From NCBI GenBank assembly GCA_002430835.1, contig DJDA01000001.1, positions 1-61,396 of the forward strand: a stretch of 61,396 nt of DNA, read 5' to 3'. The position numbers and the translations under genes are program-made. The stretch comes from Brevundimonas sp. UBA5936 (GTDB lineage: Bacteria; Pseudomonadota; Alphaproteobacteria; Caulobacterales; Caulobacteraceae). The first letter of the stretch is position 1, and each line of letters begins with the position of its first letter. The notes under the pieces were generated by a model, which saw only the letters and a program-made list of their open reading frames with translations, did no database searches and was not told the DNA's origin. Shown in pieces: positions 34,407 through 43,192 of this stretch.

Positions 34407-34685
34407 GGAGGTGTGCGCGGAAAGTCAACACGCTTCGCCCGCGGCTGCTGGAAGCTGCCGAAGTCCGAAACCAGTTTGATCCGGCCGCGAGCTTGTCAGC
34501 GCTCCCATCTGCCGACTCTAAGCAGATGCGGTCCCGATGTTGGTAAGGTCTCAAGCGGATGTGCGCTTCCCGGCAGCCAGCTAATGTTAGCAATGGTACT
34601 GAACCGTCGCTGTGAAACCACGGCGGCCGGAGCCAGACACCTAGCGCGGCGACCATTAAGCTCGCGCCGGTCAGTGGGAGGGCAC

Positions 34686-35114
34686 ATGGCAGATGAGCGA
34701 CTGAGGATCATCGTGGATGACCCATACTTGCTTGCTCTCGGGCGAACGCTCTTTGTGTTTTCTGGCCTCGAGTGGAATGTGGTTTGGTGCTGCGAACGCC
34801 TCCGGCCAGGATACATCGATACCGTCGATCGTAAGACCGCCGGGGCGATAACCACCGAATTCGTAGAGGGGGCCGCGAACGTTGGCCCGGGACGAGTGGC
34901 CGATCGCCTTATGGCCGCCGCCGCCGACTTTCGCCGCTTGGTAGTCGTCCGCAACGACATCATGCACGCGCAACCCTGTCATGCTCCGACCGGAGAGGAG
35001 CGGCTTCAAAGACGAGGCGAGCTTTGGACGGTCGAGGAATTGGAGCGGGCTGCAGACCAGTTCGCGATCTGCAGTATCGAACTGAACGACCTATTCCATC
35101 ATTGGCTACGCTGA
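34686..35114 (+). CDS. HEPN-like small protein
   Basis: 142 aa from the ATG at 34686 behind GGGAGG. All-helical, with VVVRNDIMHAQP near residues 95-106: an R-N-x3-H arrangement like the HEPN RNase motif (R-x4-6-H). Other parts are LGRTLFVFSGLEWNVVWCCE and ELERAADQFAICSIELNDLF. Many such proteins are of unknown role in defence islands, and not all are active RNases. It diverges from the ten-gene operon; 279 bases lie between, in which only the operator stands out. Confidence 0.55.
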   Translation: MADERLRIIVDDPYLLALGRTLFVFSGLEWNVVWCCERLRPGYIDTVDRKTAGAITTEFVEGAANVGPGRVADRLMAAAADFRRLVVVRNDIMHAQPCHAPTGEERLQRRGELWTVEELERAADQFAICSIELNDLFHHWLR

Positions 35115-35316
35115 GCTGGCCGACCGATTGTGGTCAGCCTTAGCTAAGTGATCTCGCTTATATGGGAAGGACCACTTTCAGGCAGCAAGCCAACGTCCGC
35201 TCCTGGCGCTTCGCAGAACTGCTCGAGCCGGTGCCAGGATCATCAAGCCGCCGCTGTCGCTTCGAGGGCAGGCCAGGGACAGCGGCGGGTGGTATGCGGA
35301 CTTGTCGGGCCTTTGC

Positions 35317-36375
35317 TCAGGTCGTCGCCAGGCTCGCGCTGTCTATGACGAAGCGGTATTTCACGTCGCTCTTGGTCATGCGGGCGTAGGCGTCCTCGAT
35401 CTGCTGGATCGGGATCATCTCGATGTCGGCGACGATGCCGTGGTCGGCGCAGAAGTCGAGCATCTCCTGGGTTTCGGCGATGCCGCCGATCATCGAGCCG
35501 GCGATGGACTTGCGCCGGAAGATCAGCGAGGCGAACTGGGGCGACGGGTGGTTGTGCTCCGGCACGCCGACCAGAACCAGGGCGCCGTCACGACGCAGCA
35601 GACTGGTGTAGGCGTCCAGATCATGGCTGGCGGCGACCGTGTTGATGATCAGGTCGAAGCTGCCGCGATGCGCCTTCATCTCGTCGGCGTTGCGCGAAAC
35701 CACCACCTGATGAGCGCCCAAGGCCTTGGCGTCTTCACGCTTGTTTTCAGAGGTCGTGAAGGCCACGACTTCGGCGCCCAGGGCGCGGGCCAGCTTGACC
35801 CCCATGTGACCCAGGCCGCCGATGCCGACGACGCCGACCTTCTTGCCGGGGCCGGCGTTCCAGTGGCGCAGCGGCGACCAGGTGGTGATGCCGGCGCACA
35901 GCAGGGGGGCGACGGCGGCCAGTTGATCCTCGGGGTGGCTGACCTTCACCACGAACTTGTCGTTGACGACGATGCGTTGGGAATACCCGCCCAGGGTGTG
36001 GCCGGGGGCGTCCGGCGTGGCCCCGTTATAGGTGCCGACCATGCCGGTGCCTTCGCAGTATTGCTCAAGCCCCTCGTCGCAGGCGGCGCAGGCCTGGCAG
36101 CTGTCGATCATGCAGCCGACCCCGACCAGATCGCCTTCCTTGAAGCAGCTGACGTGGGCGCCGACGGCCGAGACCCGGCCGACGATCTCATGACCGGGTA
36201 CGCAGGGGTAGAGGGTGCCGGCCCATTCGCCGCGCACCGTGTGCAGGTCGGAGTGGCAGACGCCGCAATAGGCGATCTCGATCTGGACATCATGAGCGCC
36301 GGGCGAGCGGCGTAGGATGTCGAGCGCTTCGAGCGGCTTGTCCGCGGCATGGGCGCCGTAGGCTTTGACGGTCAT
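35317..36375 (-). CDS. Zinc-dependent NADP alcohol/aldehyde dehydrogenase (YahK-like)
   Basis: 352 aa from the ATG at 36375 (MTVKAYGAHAADKPLE). Catalytic zinc motif CGVCHSDLHTVRGEW and GHEIVGRVS. Structural zinc cysteines lie in SCQACAACDEGLEQYCEG. The cofactor fold is VGVVGIGGLGHMGVKLARAL. Closest in pattern to the cinnamyl-alcohol-dehydrogenase-like YahK group that reduces broad aldehydes. It lies 40 bases behind the hydrolase gene in the same direction, so hydrolase, dehydrogenase and MFS pump are probably co-transcribed. Confidence 0.9.
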   Translation of the reverse strand: MTVKAYGAHAADKPLEALDILRRSPGAHDVQIEIAYCGVCHSDLHTVRGEWAGTLYPCVPGHEIVGRVSAVGAHVSCFKEGDLVGVGCMIDSCQACAACDEGLEQYCEGTGMVGTYNGATPDAPGHTLGGYSQRIVVNDKFVVKVSHPEDQLAAVAPLLCAGITTWSPLRHWNAGPGKKVGVVGIGGLGHMGVKLARALGAEVVAFTTSENKREDAKALGAHQVVVSRNADEMKAHRGSFDLIINTVAASHDLDAYTSLLRRDGALVLVGVPEHNHPSPQFASLIFRRKSIAGSMIGGIAETQEMLDFCADHGIVADIEMIPIQQIEDAYARMTKSDVKYRFVIDSASLATT

Positions 36376-36415
36376 GGTGGGTCTCATTGTTGCGGGGAGG
36401 CGGTGGCGCTGGTCT

Positions 36416-37519
36416 TCATTGCGACAATGCGCGACCGAAGAATTCGACCAGTCTGTCGAAGGGGATCACGTCCAGGCGGTCGTAGAGATCGACGTGGCTG
36501 GCGCCGGGAATGATCATCAGTTCCTTGGGCTCGGCCGCCGCCGCATAGGCGGTCTCGCTGAAGTAGCGCGAGTGGGCCTTCTCGCCGTGGATCAGCAGCA
36601 CCGGACGCGGCGCGATCTCCTGGATATAGGCCAGCAGCGGCATGTTCATGAAGGACAGCGGCGTGGTCTGCGTCCACGCATTGCCGGAGTTGACGGCGCG
36701 AGGATGGTAGCCGCGCGGCGTCATGTAGTAGTCGGCGTAGTCCACCATGAACTGCGGTTCGCCGCCTTGCAGCACGTTATAGGGCGGCTGGTAGGCCGGG
36801 GTTCCAGCCGCCGCGTCTTCCCAGCGCTGGCGGCTCAGTTGCTCCAGCGTCTGGGTGCGCTGTTCCCGCGTCACGCTGTCGTTGTAGCCCTTCGACATGA
36901 CACGGGTCATGTCATACATGGTCACGGCCACGACGGCCTTGACGCGCTTGTCCACGGCGACGGCGTTCAGGGCCATGCCGCCCCAACCACAGATGCCGAT
37001 GACGCCGATCCGCTCGCGGTCGACGGACGGATGCAGGCCGAGGAAGTCGACTGCTGCGCTGAAGTCCTCGGTGTTGATGTCCGGTGAGGCGACGTTGCGC
37101 GGGGCGCCGCCGCTTTCACCGGTGAAGGAGGGGTCGAAGGCCAGGGTCGCAAAGCCGCGCTCGGCCATGGTCTGGGCGTAGAGGCCCGAGGACTGCTCCT
37201 TCACCGCGCCAAACGGCCCGCTGACGACGAGCGCGGCCAGGGGATGGTCCGTGCGCACCTTCGGCAGGTAGAGATCGCCCGCCAGGGTGATGCCGTAGCG
37301 GTTTTTGAACATGACCTTCTGGTGGTCCACCTTGTCGCTCTGGGGGAAGACCTTGTCCCAGCCGCTTGTGGTCTGTGTCTCCATCGTCGAGGCCTTTGCG
37401 TCGGAAGGGTTGAAGAGCGAACTGGCCGCCAGCGCGGCGGCGCCGACGCCGGTCAGCTTCATCAGGTCGCGACGGGCCAGTCGATTGGACGGCGCGACGT
37501 TCGTGTCAGAGCGGCTCAT
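36416..37519 (-). CDS. Tat-exported alpha/beta hydrolase
   Basis: 367 aa from the ATG at 37519, six bases behind GAGGAG; other in-frame ATGs lie 6 and 27 bases upstream. A twin-arginine signal (LARRDLMKLTGVGAAALAAS) suggests folded export. The alpha/beta-hydrolase core has AALVVSGPFGAVKEQSSGLY, IGVIGICGWGGMALNAV (nucleophile Cys in GICGWGG rather than Ser) and VLLIHGEKAHSRYFSE, with the catalytic His in PGASHVDLYDR. This resembles dienelactone-hydrolase-related YcjY proteins. Substrate unknown. Confidence 0.85.
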   Translation of the reverse strand: MSRSDTNVAPSNRLARRDLMKLTGVGAAALAASSLFNPSDAKASTMETQTTSGWDKVFPQSDKVDHQKVMFKNRYGITLAGDLYLPKVRTDHPLAALVVSGPFGAVKEQSSGLYAQTMAERGFATLAFDPSFTGESGGAPRNVASPDINTEDFSAAVDFLGLHPSVDRERIGVIGICGWGGMALNAVAVDKRVKAVVAVTMYDMTRVMSKGYNDSVTREQRTQTLEQLSRQRWEDAAAGTPAYQPPYNVLQGGEPQFMVDYADYYMTPRGYHPRAVNSGNAWTQTTPLSFMNMPLLAYIQEIAPRPVLLIHGEKAHSRYFSETAYAAAAEPKELMIIPGASHVDLYDRLDVIPFDRLVEFFGRALSQ

Positions 37520-37542
37520 GGTCATCTCCTCGTTCGTGTCGA

Positions 37543-38733
37543 TCATTGGGGCTTCAGAAGTTTCTGGCCGTTGCCGACCAGGACGATGGCGGTGCCCGCC
37601 AGAACCACGCTGCCGATGAAGGTGGCCTGGATCGAAAAGCCGTCCAGCAGCCAGCCGCCGACGACTGCGCCCAGCAGGATGGAGGCCTGGATCGCCGCCA
37701 CCATCAGACTGCCGGCGGCCTCCGGCGCGTCATCGACGTTCTGGGACATCCAGGTCATCCAGATCACCGACATGGCGGTGTTCATTGCGCCCCACAGCGT
37801 CAGCAAGAGGCCGGCCGCGATCGGGGAGCCGCCGAGAAACAGCAGGCCCAGGGTGCAGCCTCCCATCACCAGGGCCGGCAGTCGCAGCAGTCGCGCCACA
37901 TCGCCCCTGACGAAACGGCCCGAGGCCCAGGTGCCGACGAAGCCGGCGCAGCCAAGGGCCAGCAGCAGGACGGACAGCAGGGTCACGTCCACGCCCGTCA
38001 CCCGCTCCAGGAAGGGGCGCAGGTAGGTGAACATGGTGAAGGCCGATCCCCAGGACAGCATGGAGGCGATCAGACCAGTCAGGAAATAGGGGCGCTTCAG
38101 CAGACTGAACATGGCGCCGAAGGCCTGCTGTTGCCGGGCGGGCAGGGAAGGCAGGGCTGCGACGTGCCAGATCAGATTAACGGCGACGATGGGCGTCAGC
38201 GCCCAGAAGACGTCGCGCCAGCCCAGCAGGGCGCCCAGATAGCTGCCGACGGGGGCGGCGAAGGCCGCCGCGATGGCCTGGCCGCCATACATTAGGGCCA
38301 GGGCGCGCGGCACCTCGTCCTTGGGGACCAGGCGCATGAGGACGGCGGTCGCCAGGGCCCAGAAGCCGCCAATGCAGACGCCCAGCAGGGCGCGGCCGAT
38401 CATCAGCACGGCGAAGCTCGGCGCCGCCGCGACCAGGATCAGGGACAGCAACATCAGGGCGGTAATGGCGACCAGGACCCATTTGCGGTTCAGCCGTCCC
38501 GCCGTGGTGGTGACCAGCATACTGGCCCCGATGGCGAACAGACCGCTGATAGAGATGGCCTGACCGGTCTGGCCCTCGCTTGCGCCCAGGCCGTGCGCCA
38601 TCGGTGTCAGCAGGCTGACCGGCATGAACTCGGAGGCGATCAGCAGGGCCACGCACAGGGCCATCGAAAAGACGGCGCCCCAGGCGGCGACGGGTTCGAC
38701 ATTCGTGTCGGCGGAGAGTGTGGTTTGCGTCAT
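37543..38733 (-). CDS. MFS efflux transporter (AraJ/YdhP type)
   Basis: 396 aa with 12 hydrophobic helices. Family marks are LIASEFMPVSLLTPMAHGLG at the first helix, MIGRALLGVCIGGFWALAT, and the inter-domain loop SLPARQQQAFGAMFSLLKRP. DHA1-type drug or arabinose-polymer exporters carry this pattern. It diverges from a LysR gene across a 104-bp region with an 8+8 bp inverted repeat, so the LysR protein probably controls it. Its stop lies 24 bases from the hydrolase start. Confidence 0.9.
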   Translation of the reverse strand: MTQTTLSADTNVEPVAAWGAVFSMALCVALLIASEFMPVSLLTPMAHGLGASEGQTGQAISISGLFAIGASMLVTTTAGRLNRKWVLVAITALMLLSLILVAAAPSFAVLMIGRALLGVCIGGFWALATAVLMRLVPKDEVPRALALMYGGQAIAAAFAAPVGSYLGALLGWRDVFWALTPIVAVNLIWHVAALPSLPARQQQAFGAMFSLLKRPYFLTGLIASMLSWGSAFTMFTYLRPFLERVTGVDVTLLSVLLLALGCAGFVGTWASGRFVRGDVARLLRLPALVMGGCTLGLLFLGGSPIAAGLLLTLWGAMNTAMSVIWMTWMSQNVDDAPEAAGSLMVAAIQASILLGAVVGGWLLDGFSIQATFIGSVVLAGTAIVLVGNGQKLLKPQ

Positions 38734-38763
38734 GGCCGGCGTTCTAGCGGCGGCGAGACAAAG

Positions 38764-38796
38764 CGATTAGTCGGCTCAATTTGCATGAACTAATCG
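38764..38796. promoter_or_regulatory. LysR-type operator between MFS and LysR genes
   Basis: Inverted repeat CGATTAGT (38764-38771) and ACTAATCG (38789-38796), 17 bases apart, in AT-rich sequence between divergent genes. It contains the T-N11-A type half-sites usual for LysR regulators. Confidence 0.65.
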
Positions 38797-38837
38797 ACGG
38801 GATCGAATAATCTATCGCTTCACGATGGGAGAGCCCC

Positions 38838-39749
38838 ATGGAGCGGACCGATTTCAATCAGCTGACCTGGTTCCAGGCCGTGGCCGAGGAACGCAGCTTC
38901 ACCAAGGCGGCGGCGCGCCTGGGCGTGGCGCAATCAACGCTCAGCCATGCGATCAAGCAGCTTGAGGCGCGGATGGGCATCCGTCTGCTGACGCGAACCA
39001 CGCGCAACGTGGCCACGACCGTCGCGGGCGAGCGGCTGCTGCAGACCATCGCCCCGCGCATGACCGAGATCGAGGCCGAGATCGCGGCCCTGACGGCGTT
39101 TCGCGACAAGCCGTCAGGCTCGATCCGGCTGACCCTGTCGGATCATGCCTTGCAGACCGTGGTCTGGCCCAAGCTGAAGCCCGTGCTGGCGGAATACCCC
39201 GACATCAGCGTCGAGCTGCTGCTGGACAGCAGCTTTCGCAACATTGTCGAGGAGGGGTACGACGCCGGCGTCCGCCTGGGCGAAAGCGTCGAAAAGGACA
39301 TGATCGCCGTCCGCATCGGGCCGGATTGGCGCCTCGTGGCCGTGGCCTCGCCGGATTATCTGGATGCGCACGGACGGCCCCGGCACCCGCAGGACCTGGT
39401 CCGCCACCGCTGCATCAACACGCGTCAGGAAAGCGCCGGCGGCCTCTACGCCTGGGAGTTCGAGAAGGATGGCAAGGAGCTGAGGGTCAGGGTGGATGGC
39501 CAACTGACGTTCAACAACTCCTACGCCATGGTCGACGCGGCGGTCAGCGGCTTCGGCATCGCCTATGTACCGGAGAGCATGGTGGAGGCGGCCATAGCTT
39601 CGGGGGCGCTGGAGGTGGTCCTGAGCGACTGGTCTCCGCCCTTCGACGGCTACTTCCTCTACTACCCCAGCCGTCGCCAGAACCTCTTGGCCTTCCAGAT
39701 CGTCGTGGATGCTCTGCGTCACCGCCGGGGGAGTGAACGTCTACTCTAG
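38838..39749 (+). CDS. LysR-family regulator, divergent to MFS/hydrolase/dehydrogenase genes
   Basis: 303 aa. N-terminal wHTH: FNQLTWFQAVAEERSFTKAA, VAQSTLSHAIKQLEARMGIR. The effector-binding domain has SGSIRLTLSDHALQTVVWPK and GFGIAYVPESMVEAAI. It resembles the AaeR/DmlR/YhjC branch often placed beside short-chain oxidoreductases and MFS pumps. Probably activates the divergent operon at 35317-38733 in response to a small aldehyde, acid or ester; the inducer is unknown. Confidence 0.9.
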   Translation: MERTDFNQLTWFQAVAEERSFTKAAARLGVAQSTLSHAIKQLEARMGIRLLTRTTRNVATTVAGERLLQTIAPRMTEIEAEIAALTAFRDKPSGSIRLTLSDHALQTVVWPKLKPVLAEYPDISVELLLDSSFRNIVEEGYDAGVRLGESVEKDMIAVRIGPDWRLVAVASPDYLDAHGRPRHPQDLVRHRCINTRQESAGGLYAWEFEKDGKELRVRVDGQLTFNNSYAMVDAAVSGFGIAYVPESMVEAAIASGALEVVLSDWSPPFDGYFLYYPSRRQNLLAFQIVVDALRHRRGSERLL

Positions 39750-39785
39750 GGCGCAATGGCAATGACCGCTTTTGGCGCATTGCCG

Positions 39786-40685
39786 TCAGGCGGTTTGCAG
39801 CCAGTCGGCCGCCCCAGCGCGAACCGCCTTGGTCAGGTCTTCGATCAGGCGTGTGGTGATGCGTAGGTGCTGCCAGAAAAGTGGTACGTCGACGATGATG
39901 CCGGGGGCAAGATCGACCAGACGGCCTGACGCGATCAACGGAGCGGCAAGGCGTTCCGGCGTCAGGGACCAGGCGACGCCAGCCAGAGTGAAATCCAGAA
40001 ACCCCTGGGTGGACGGCACCCAGTGGGTCGACCCTTCGACCGGACTTCCAACGACCTTTTCAGTCCACTTGAGTTGCAGCCGATCACGGGGGCTGAAGCG
40101 GAGCACCGGCGCCTCCGTCAGCCGCGCCGTCGTCACGCCGCTCGGGAAATAGCGATCGCGATAGTCCGGCGTCGCGGCGGCCAAGTAGCGAAGCGACCCC
40201 AGCGGCAGGGTGCGGCATCCTGCGACGGCCTTTCCCGCTGTGGTCACGGCGGCGATCACCTCGCCTGCGCGCAGGCGCTCTGCGGTGTCGGCCTCGTCGT
40301 CGAGCACCAGGGACAGGGTGTTCGGCTGGGCGGCGGCGAAGCGGGCGGCCGCGCCAGGGAACCAGGTGCCGAGGCTGTCGGCGTTGAGGGCGATCTTCAA
40401 GGTCGGGCGCGCGCCGCCGAACGCGGCGGCCCAGACGGGATCGCCCGCCATCATGTCGTGCTCCAGAAGAGCCACCTGATCGAAGTGGGCCGCCAGCCGC
40501 GCCCCTGCCTCGGTCGGTCGGCACGGCGTCGCGCGAATGACCAAGGGCAGACCTAACCGCTCCTCCAATCCTTTCACGCGCTGGGACACGGCCGAGGGCG
40601 TGACCGACAGGGCTTCGGCGGCCGCATCGAAGGAGCCGGTGCGGATGACGGCGGCAAGGGCCGCGAGGGCGGGATAGTCTAACAT
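39786..40685 (-). CDS. ArgP/LysG-type LysR regulator
   Basis: 299 aa. HTH DYPALAALAAVIRTGSFDAA and LSVTPSAVSQRVKGLEERLG; body LKIALNADSLGTWFPGAAAR and VPLFWQHLRITTRLIEDLTK, which match ArgP (IciA) and LysG. These regulators sense lysine or arginine and activate the exporter gene. Divergent from the LysE/ArgO gene, the classical pair. Convergent with the other LysR gene. Confidence 0.9.
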   Translation of the reverse strand: MLDYPALAALAAVIRTGSFDAAAEALSVTPSAVSQRVKGLEERLGLPLVIRATPCRPTEAGARLAAHFDQVALLEHDMMAGDPVWAAAFGGARPTLKIALNADSLGTWFPGAAARFAAAQPNTLSLVLDDEADTAERLRAGEVIAAVTTAGKAVAGCRTLPLGSLRYLAAATPDYRDRYFPSGVTTARLTEAPVLRFSPRDRLQLKWTEKVVGSPVEGSTHWVPSTQGFLDFTLAGVAWSLTPERLAAPLIASGRLVDLAPGIIVDVPLFWQHLRITTRLIEDLTKAVRAGAADWLQTA

Positions 40686-40693
40686 TAGGACAG

Positions 40694-40717
40694 CTAATCT
40701 AGCCTAAGCAGGATTAG
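40694..40717. promoter_or_regulatory. Probable ArgP operator
   Basis: Inverted repeat CTAATC (40694-40699) and GATTAG (40712-40717), 12 bases apart, in the 68-bp gap between divergent argP-like and lysE-like genes. AT-rich compared with the flanks. Confidence 0.5.
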
Positions 40718-40753
40718 TTCGGCTACGGCCCTGCGCCATGCGATCAGCATCTC

Positions 40754-41377
40754 ATGATCGTTTCCATTCTTCCGGCCCTGGCGAAGGGTTTCGCCCTGTC
40801 GGCCAGCCTGATCGTCTCCATCGGCGCCCAGAACATGTTCGTGCTGCGGCAGGGGCTGCGGCGCGAGCATGTCCTGCCGGTCGTCCTGTTCTGCGCCGTG
40901 GCGGATTCCGTTCTCGTCATCGCCGGCGTGAATGGTCTAGGCCGGTTGCTGGCGGCGGTTCCCGGTCTATCGGCGGCGTTGAGCCTCGGCGGCGCCGCCT
41001 TCCTGACCTGGTACGCCGTAGGGGCCTTTCGGCGGGCAATGCGCTCGGAGGCTCTGGTCATTGAGGACGGCGCAGGTCTGTCGCTCGGGGCGGCGCTGGC
41101 GGCCACCGCCGCCTTCACCCTGCTGAACCCGCATGTCTATATCGACACCGTCATGTTGATGGGGGCCGTCGGATCCAGCTTGCCCGAGAGCCAGCGCCTG
41201 TTTTTCATCATCGGAGCCTCGACCTTCGCCGCTGTCTGGTTCGCGGCCATCGGGTTTGGCGCACGCTTTCTGGCGCCGCTCTTCGCACGCCCGCTCGCCT
41301 GGCGCGTGCTGGATGTCGTCACGGGCCTGATGATGACCGTCATCGCCATCATCCTGGTGCGCGGCGTCTTCGCCTGA
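40754..41377 (+). CDS. LysE/ArgO family amino-acid exporter
   Basis: 207 aa with about six membrane helices. LysE marks: FALSASLIVSIGAQNMFVLR at the first helix and AAFTLLNPHVYIDTVMLMGA at helix 4. It exports lysine or arginine (or canavanine) to avoid toxic excess. Regulated by the divergent ArgP-like protein. Together with the B3/4 gene (26 bases on) and the DapA-like gene it makes a likely amino-acid handling cluster. Confidence 0.92.
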   Translation: MIVSILPALAKGFALSASLIVSIGAQNMFVLRQGLRREHVLPVVLFCAVADSVLVIAGVNGLGRLLAAVPGLSAALSLGGAAFLTWYAVGAFRRAMRSEALVIEDGAGLSLGAALAATAAFTLLNPHVYIDTVMLMGAVGSSLPESQRLFFIIGASTFAAVWFAAIGFGARFLAPLFARPLAWRVLDVVTGLMMTVIAIILVRGVFA

Positions 41378-41403
41378 CGCCATTTCAGAACATCGAGGTC
41401 CTC

Positions 41404-42084
41404 ATGAACCCGCCCGTCATCACCCCGGAAATCTACGCCCTGCGTCCGGATTTCGCCGCGCTCAGCATCCTGGTCGCTGGCGCGCGCAATGGGCCGAGCG
41501 ATTCTTATTACGCCGAACAGTTGCGTCTAGCGTGTGAGGCGCACGAGCCTGAGTGGGCTGAGGCGCATCTGGACGCCTGGCGGGGCGCCTACCGCGCCTT
41601 CGGCGCCAAGCCGCAGCGGACGCCATGCTCCGTCGAGGCCTTGCGTAAGCGGGCGCAGCGGGATGGGGCCTTGCCGCCGGTGAACGCCGTCGTCGATCTC
41701 TACAATGCGATCAGCCTTCGTTACGCCCTTCCGAGCGGCGGCGAGGATGCGGACGCCTACGCCGGGACGCCCAGGCTGGTCGTCGCCCAGGGCGGCGAGG
41801 CCTTCGACACGGCGCAGAACGGCGAACCGAAGACCGAGATGATTGATCCCGGCGAGGTCATCTGGCGCGATGATCACGGTGCGACCTGCCGGCGATGGAA
41901 CTGGCGGCAGGGAGTACGGACGCGGATCACCGACGACAGCACCGCCATGTGGTTCATCCTTGAGCGCCTGGACCCCATGCCGATACCCGCCCTGCTGCAG
42001 GCGGGCGACGACCTGATCGCTGGGTTGAAGCGTCTCAGTCCGTCGCTGCAGGCGAGCAGTCTTCTCCTTCAACGCGCAGACTGA
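41404..42084 (+). CDS. B3/4 (tRNA-binding/editing-like) domain protein
   Basis: 226 aa. The B3/4 domain of PheRS beta is seen alone: AFGAKPQRTPCSVEALRKRA, LPPVNAVVDLYNAISLRYAL and PGEVIWRDDHGATCRRWNWR (the last resembling the substrate pocket strand with RRWNWRQ). Stand-alone members are thought to clear misacylated tRNA or bind amino acids. It directly follows the LysE-type exporter gene, which fits a role in amino-acid stress. Confidence 0.85.
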   Translation: MNPPVITPEIYALRPDFAALSILVAGARNGPSDSYYAEQLRLACEAHEPEWAEAHLDAWRGAYRAFGAKPQRTPCSVEALRKRAQRDGALPPVNAVVDLYNAISLRYALPSGGEDADAYAGTPRLVVAQGGEAFDTAQNGEPKTEMIDPGEVIWRDDHGATCRRWNWRQGVRTRITDDSTAMWFILERLDPMPIPALLQAGDDLIAGLKRLSPSLQASSLLLQRAD

Positions 42085-42172
42085 CCGACCGTCCGTCACA
42101 GACTGAAGCCAAGCCTGATTTGAGCCGACCGCTGCGTCGGGCCTCACTGGGGCGATATTCTGGAGCAGAAGC

Positions 42173-43048
42173 ATGGCGCTGTTTTCGGGCCTTTCAGCCT
42201 TTCCCATCACCCCGATGACGCCCGAAGGCGAGGTCATTGCGCCTGACCTGCAGCGGTTGGCCCGGCGCATCGAGGCGGGCGGCGCCGATTCCATAGGTCT
42301 GCTCGGCAGCACCGGGACCTATATGTTCCTGAGCCGCGACCAACGGCGACGCGCCGTGGCGGCGGCTGTTGAAGCCGTCGCCTCAATCCCGATCATCGTT
42401 GGCGTCGGCGCCATGCGGACCGACGAGGCCCAGGCCCTGGCGCGGGATGCGGCGGCAGAGGGCGCGTCCGGCCTGCTCCTGGCACCGGTCAGCTATACGC
42501 CGTTGACGGAGGAGGAGGTCTTTCAGCACTTCCTCGCCGTCGCTTCCGCCACGGACCTGCCGCTATGCATCTACAGCAATCCCGGCACGACCAACTTCAC
42601 CTTCAGGCCGGAACTGGTCGCGCGTCTGGCGGCGATCCCGACCGTGGCGGCGATCAAGCTGCCGCTGCCGGCGTCCGGCGACATCGCAGCCGATCTGGCG
42701 GCCTTCCGGCAGGCGGCGCCGGGCCTGTCCGTCGGCTACAGCGGCGACTGGGGCTGCAAGGCAGCGCTGCTGGCGGGCGCCGACTGCTGGTACAGCGTGG
42801 CTGGCGGGCTGTTTCCTGAACAAGCCGCCGCGCTCGCGGCGGCGGCTGTCAGAGGCGATCGCGAGGAAGCGGACCGATGCGACGCCGCCTTCGCCGGCAT
42901 GTGGAACCTGTTCCGCGCCCACGGCAGTCTTCGACTGATATACGCGGTAGCGAACATGCTGGGGCTGACCGAGACCCAGCCGCCGAAGCCGCTTTTGGGG
43001 CCCGATGCGATGCTGAAGGCCAGTCTCCTGAAGGCGTTGCCGCGCTAG
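42173..43048 (+). CDS. Dihydrodipicolinate-synthase-family aldolase
   Basis: 291 aa TIM barrel of the DapA/NanA class I aldolases. Motifs: FSGLSAFPITPMTPEGEVIA, GLLGSTGTYMFLSRDQRRR (family G-S-T-G-E pattern with Y in place of E), LAPVSYTPLTEEEVFQHFLA, LPLCIYSNPGTTNFTF, and the Schiff-base lysine in VAAIKLPLPASG. True DapA usually shows GTTGE and IKE. The differences point to another pyruvate-dependent aldolase rather than lysine biosynthesis. Confidence 0.85.
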   Translation: MALFSGLSAFPITPMTPEGEVIAPDLQRLARRIEAGGADSIGLLGSTGTYMFLSRDQRRRAVAAAVEAVASIPIIVGVGAMRTDEAQALARDAAAEGASGLLLAPVSYTPLTEEEVFQHFLAVASATDLPLCIYSNPGTTNFTFRPELVARLAAIPTVAAIKLPLPASGDIAADLAAFRQAAPGLSVGYSGDWGCKAALLAGADCWYSVAGGLFPEQAAALAAAAVRGDREEADRCDAAFAGMWNLFRAHGSLRLIYAVANMLGLTETQPPKPLLGPDAMLKASLLKALPR

Positions 43049-43192
43049 GACTACAGGGAGCATCCAATATCCGCCTTCGGCCAGGGCTCTATCCGTTCGG
43101 CGTTCAATCAAATCGCACCAATTCGATCAGGCCTTTTCGTCCTTCCAGTTGTCATCAACAGGGGCGGCTGCTTAGCAGGGTGTTGCCGCGCC

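Noticed and set aside
34407..34685. A gene in the gap before the HEPN-like gene
   Set aside because: Open frames here lack a ribosome-binding site and family pattern; only the palindrome at its edge stands out.
35115..35316. Small open frames in the gap before the alcohol dehydrogenase
   Set aside because: Overlapping frames of 66-75 aa with no motif or coupling; the sequence looks like degenerate intergenic DNA.
42173..43048. Naming the aldolase dapA
   Set aside because: The GTTGE/IKE-type motifs are altered, so lysine biosynthesis cannot be claimed.
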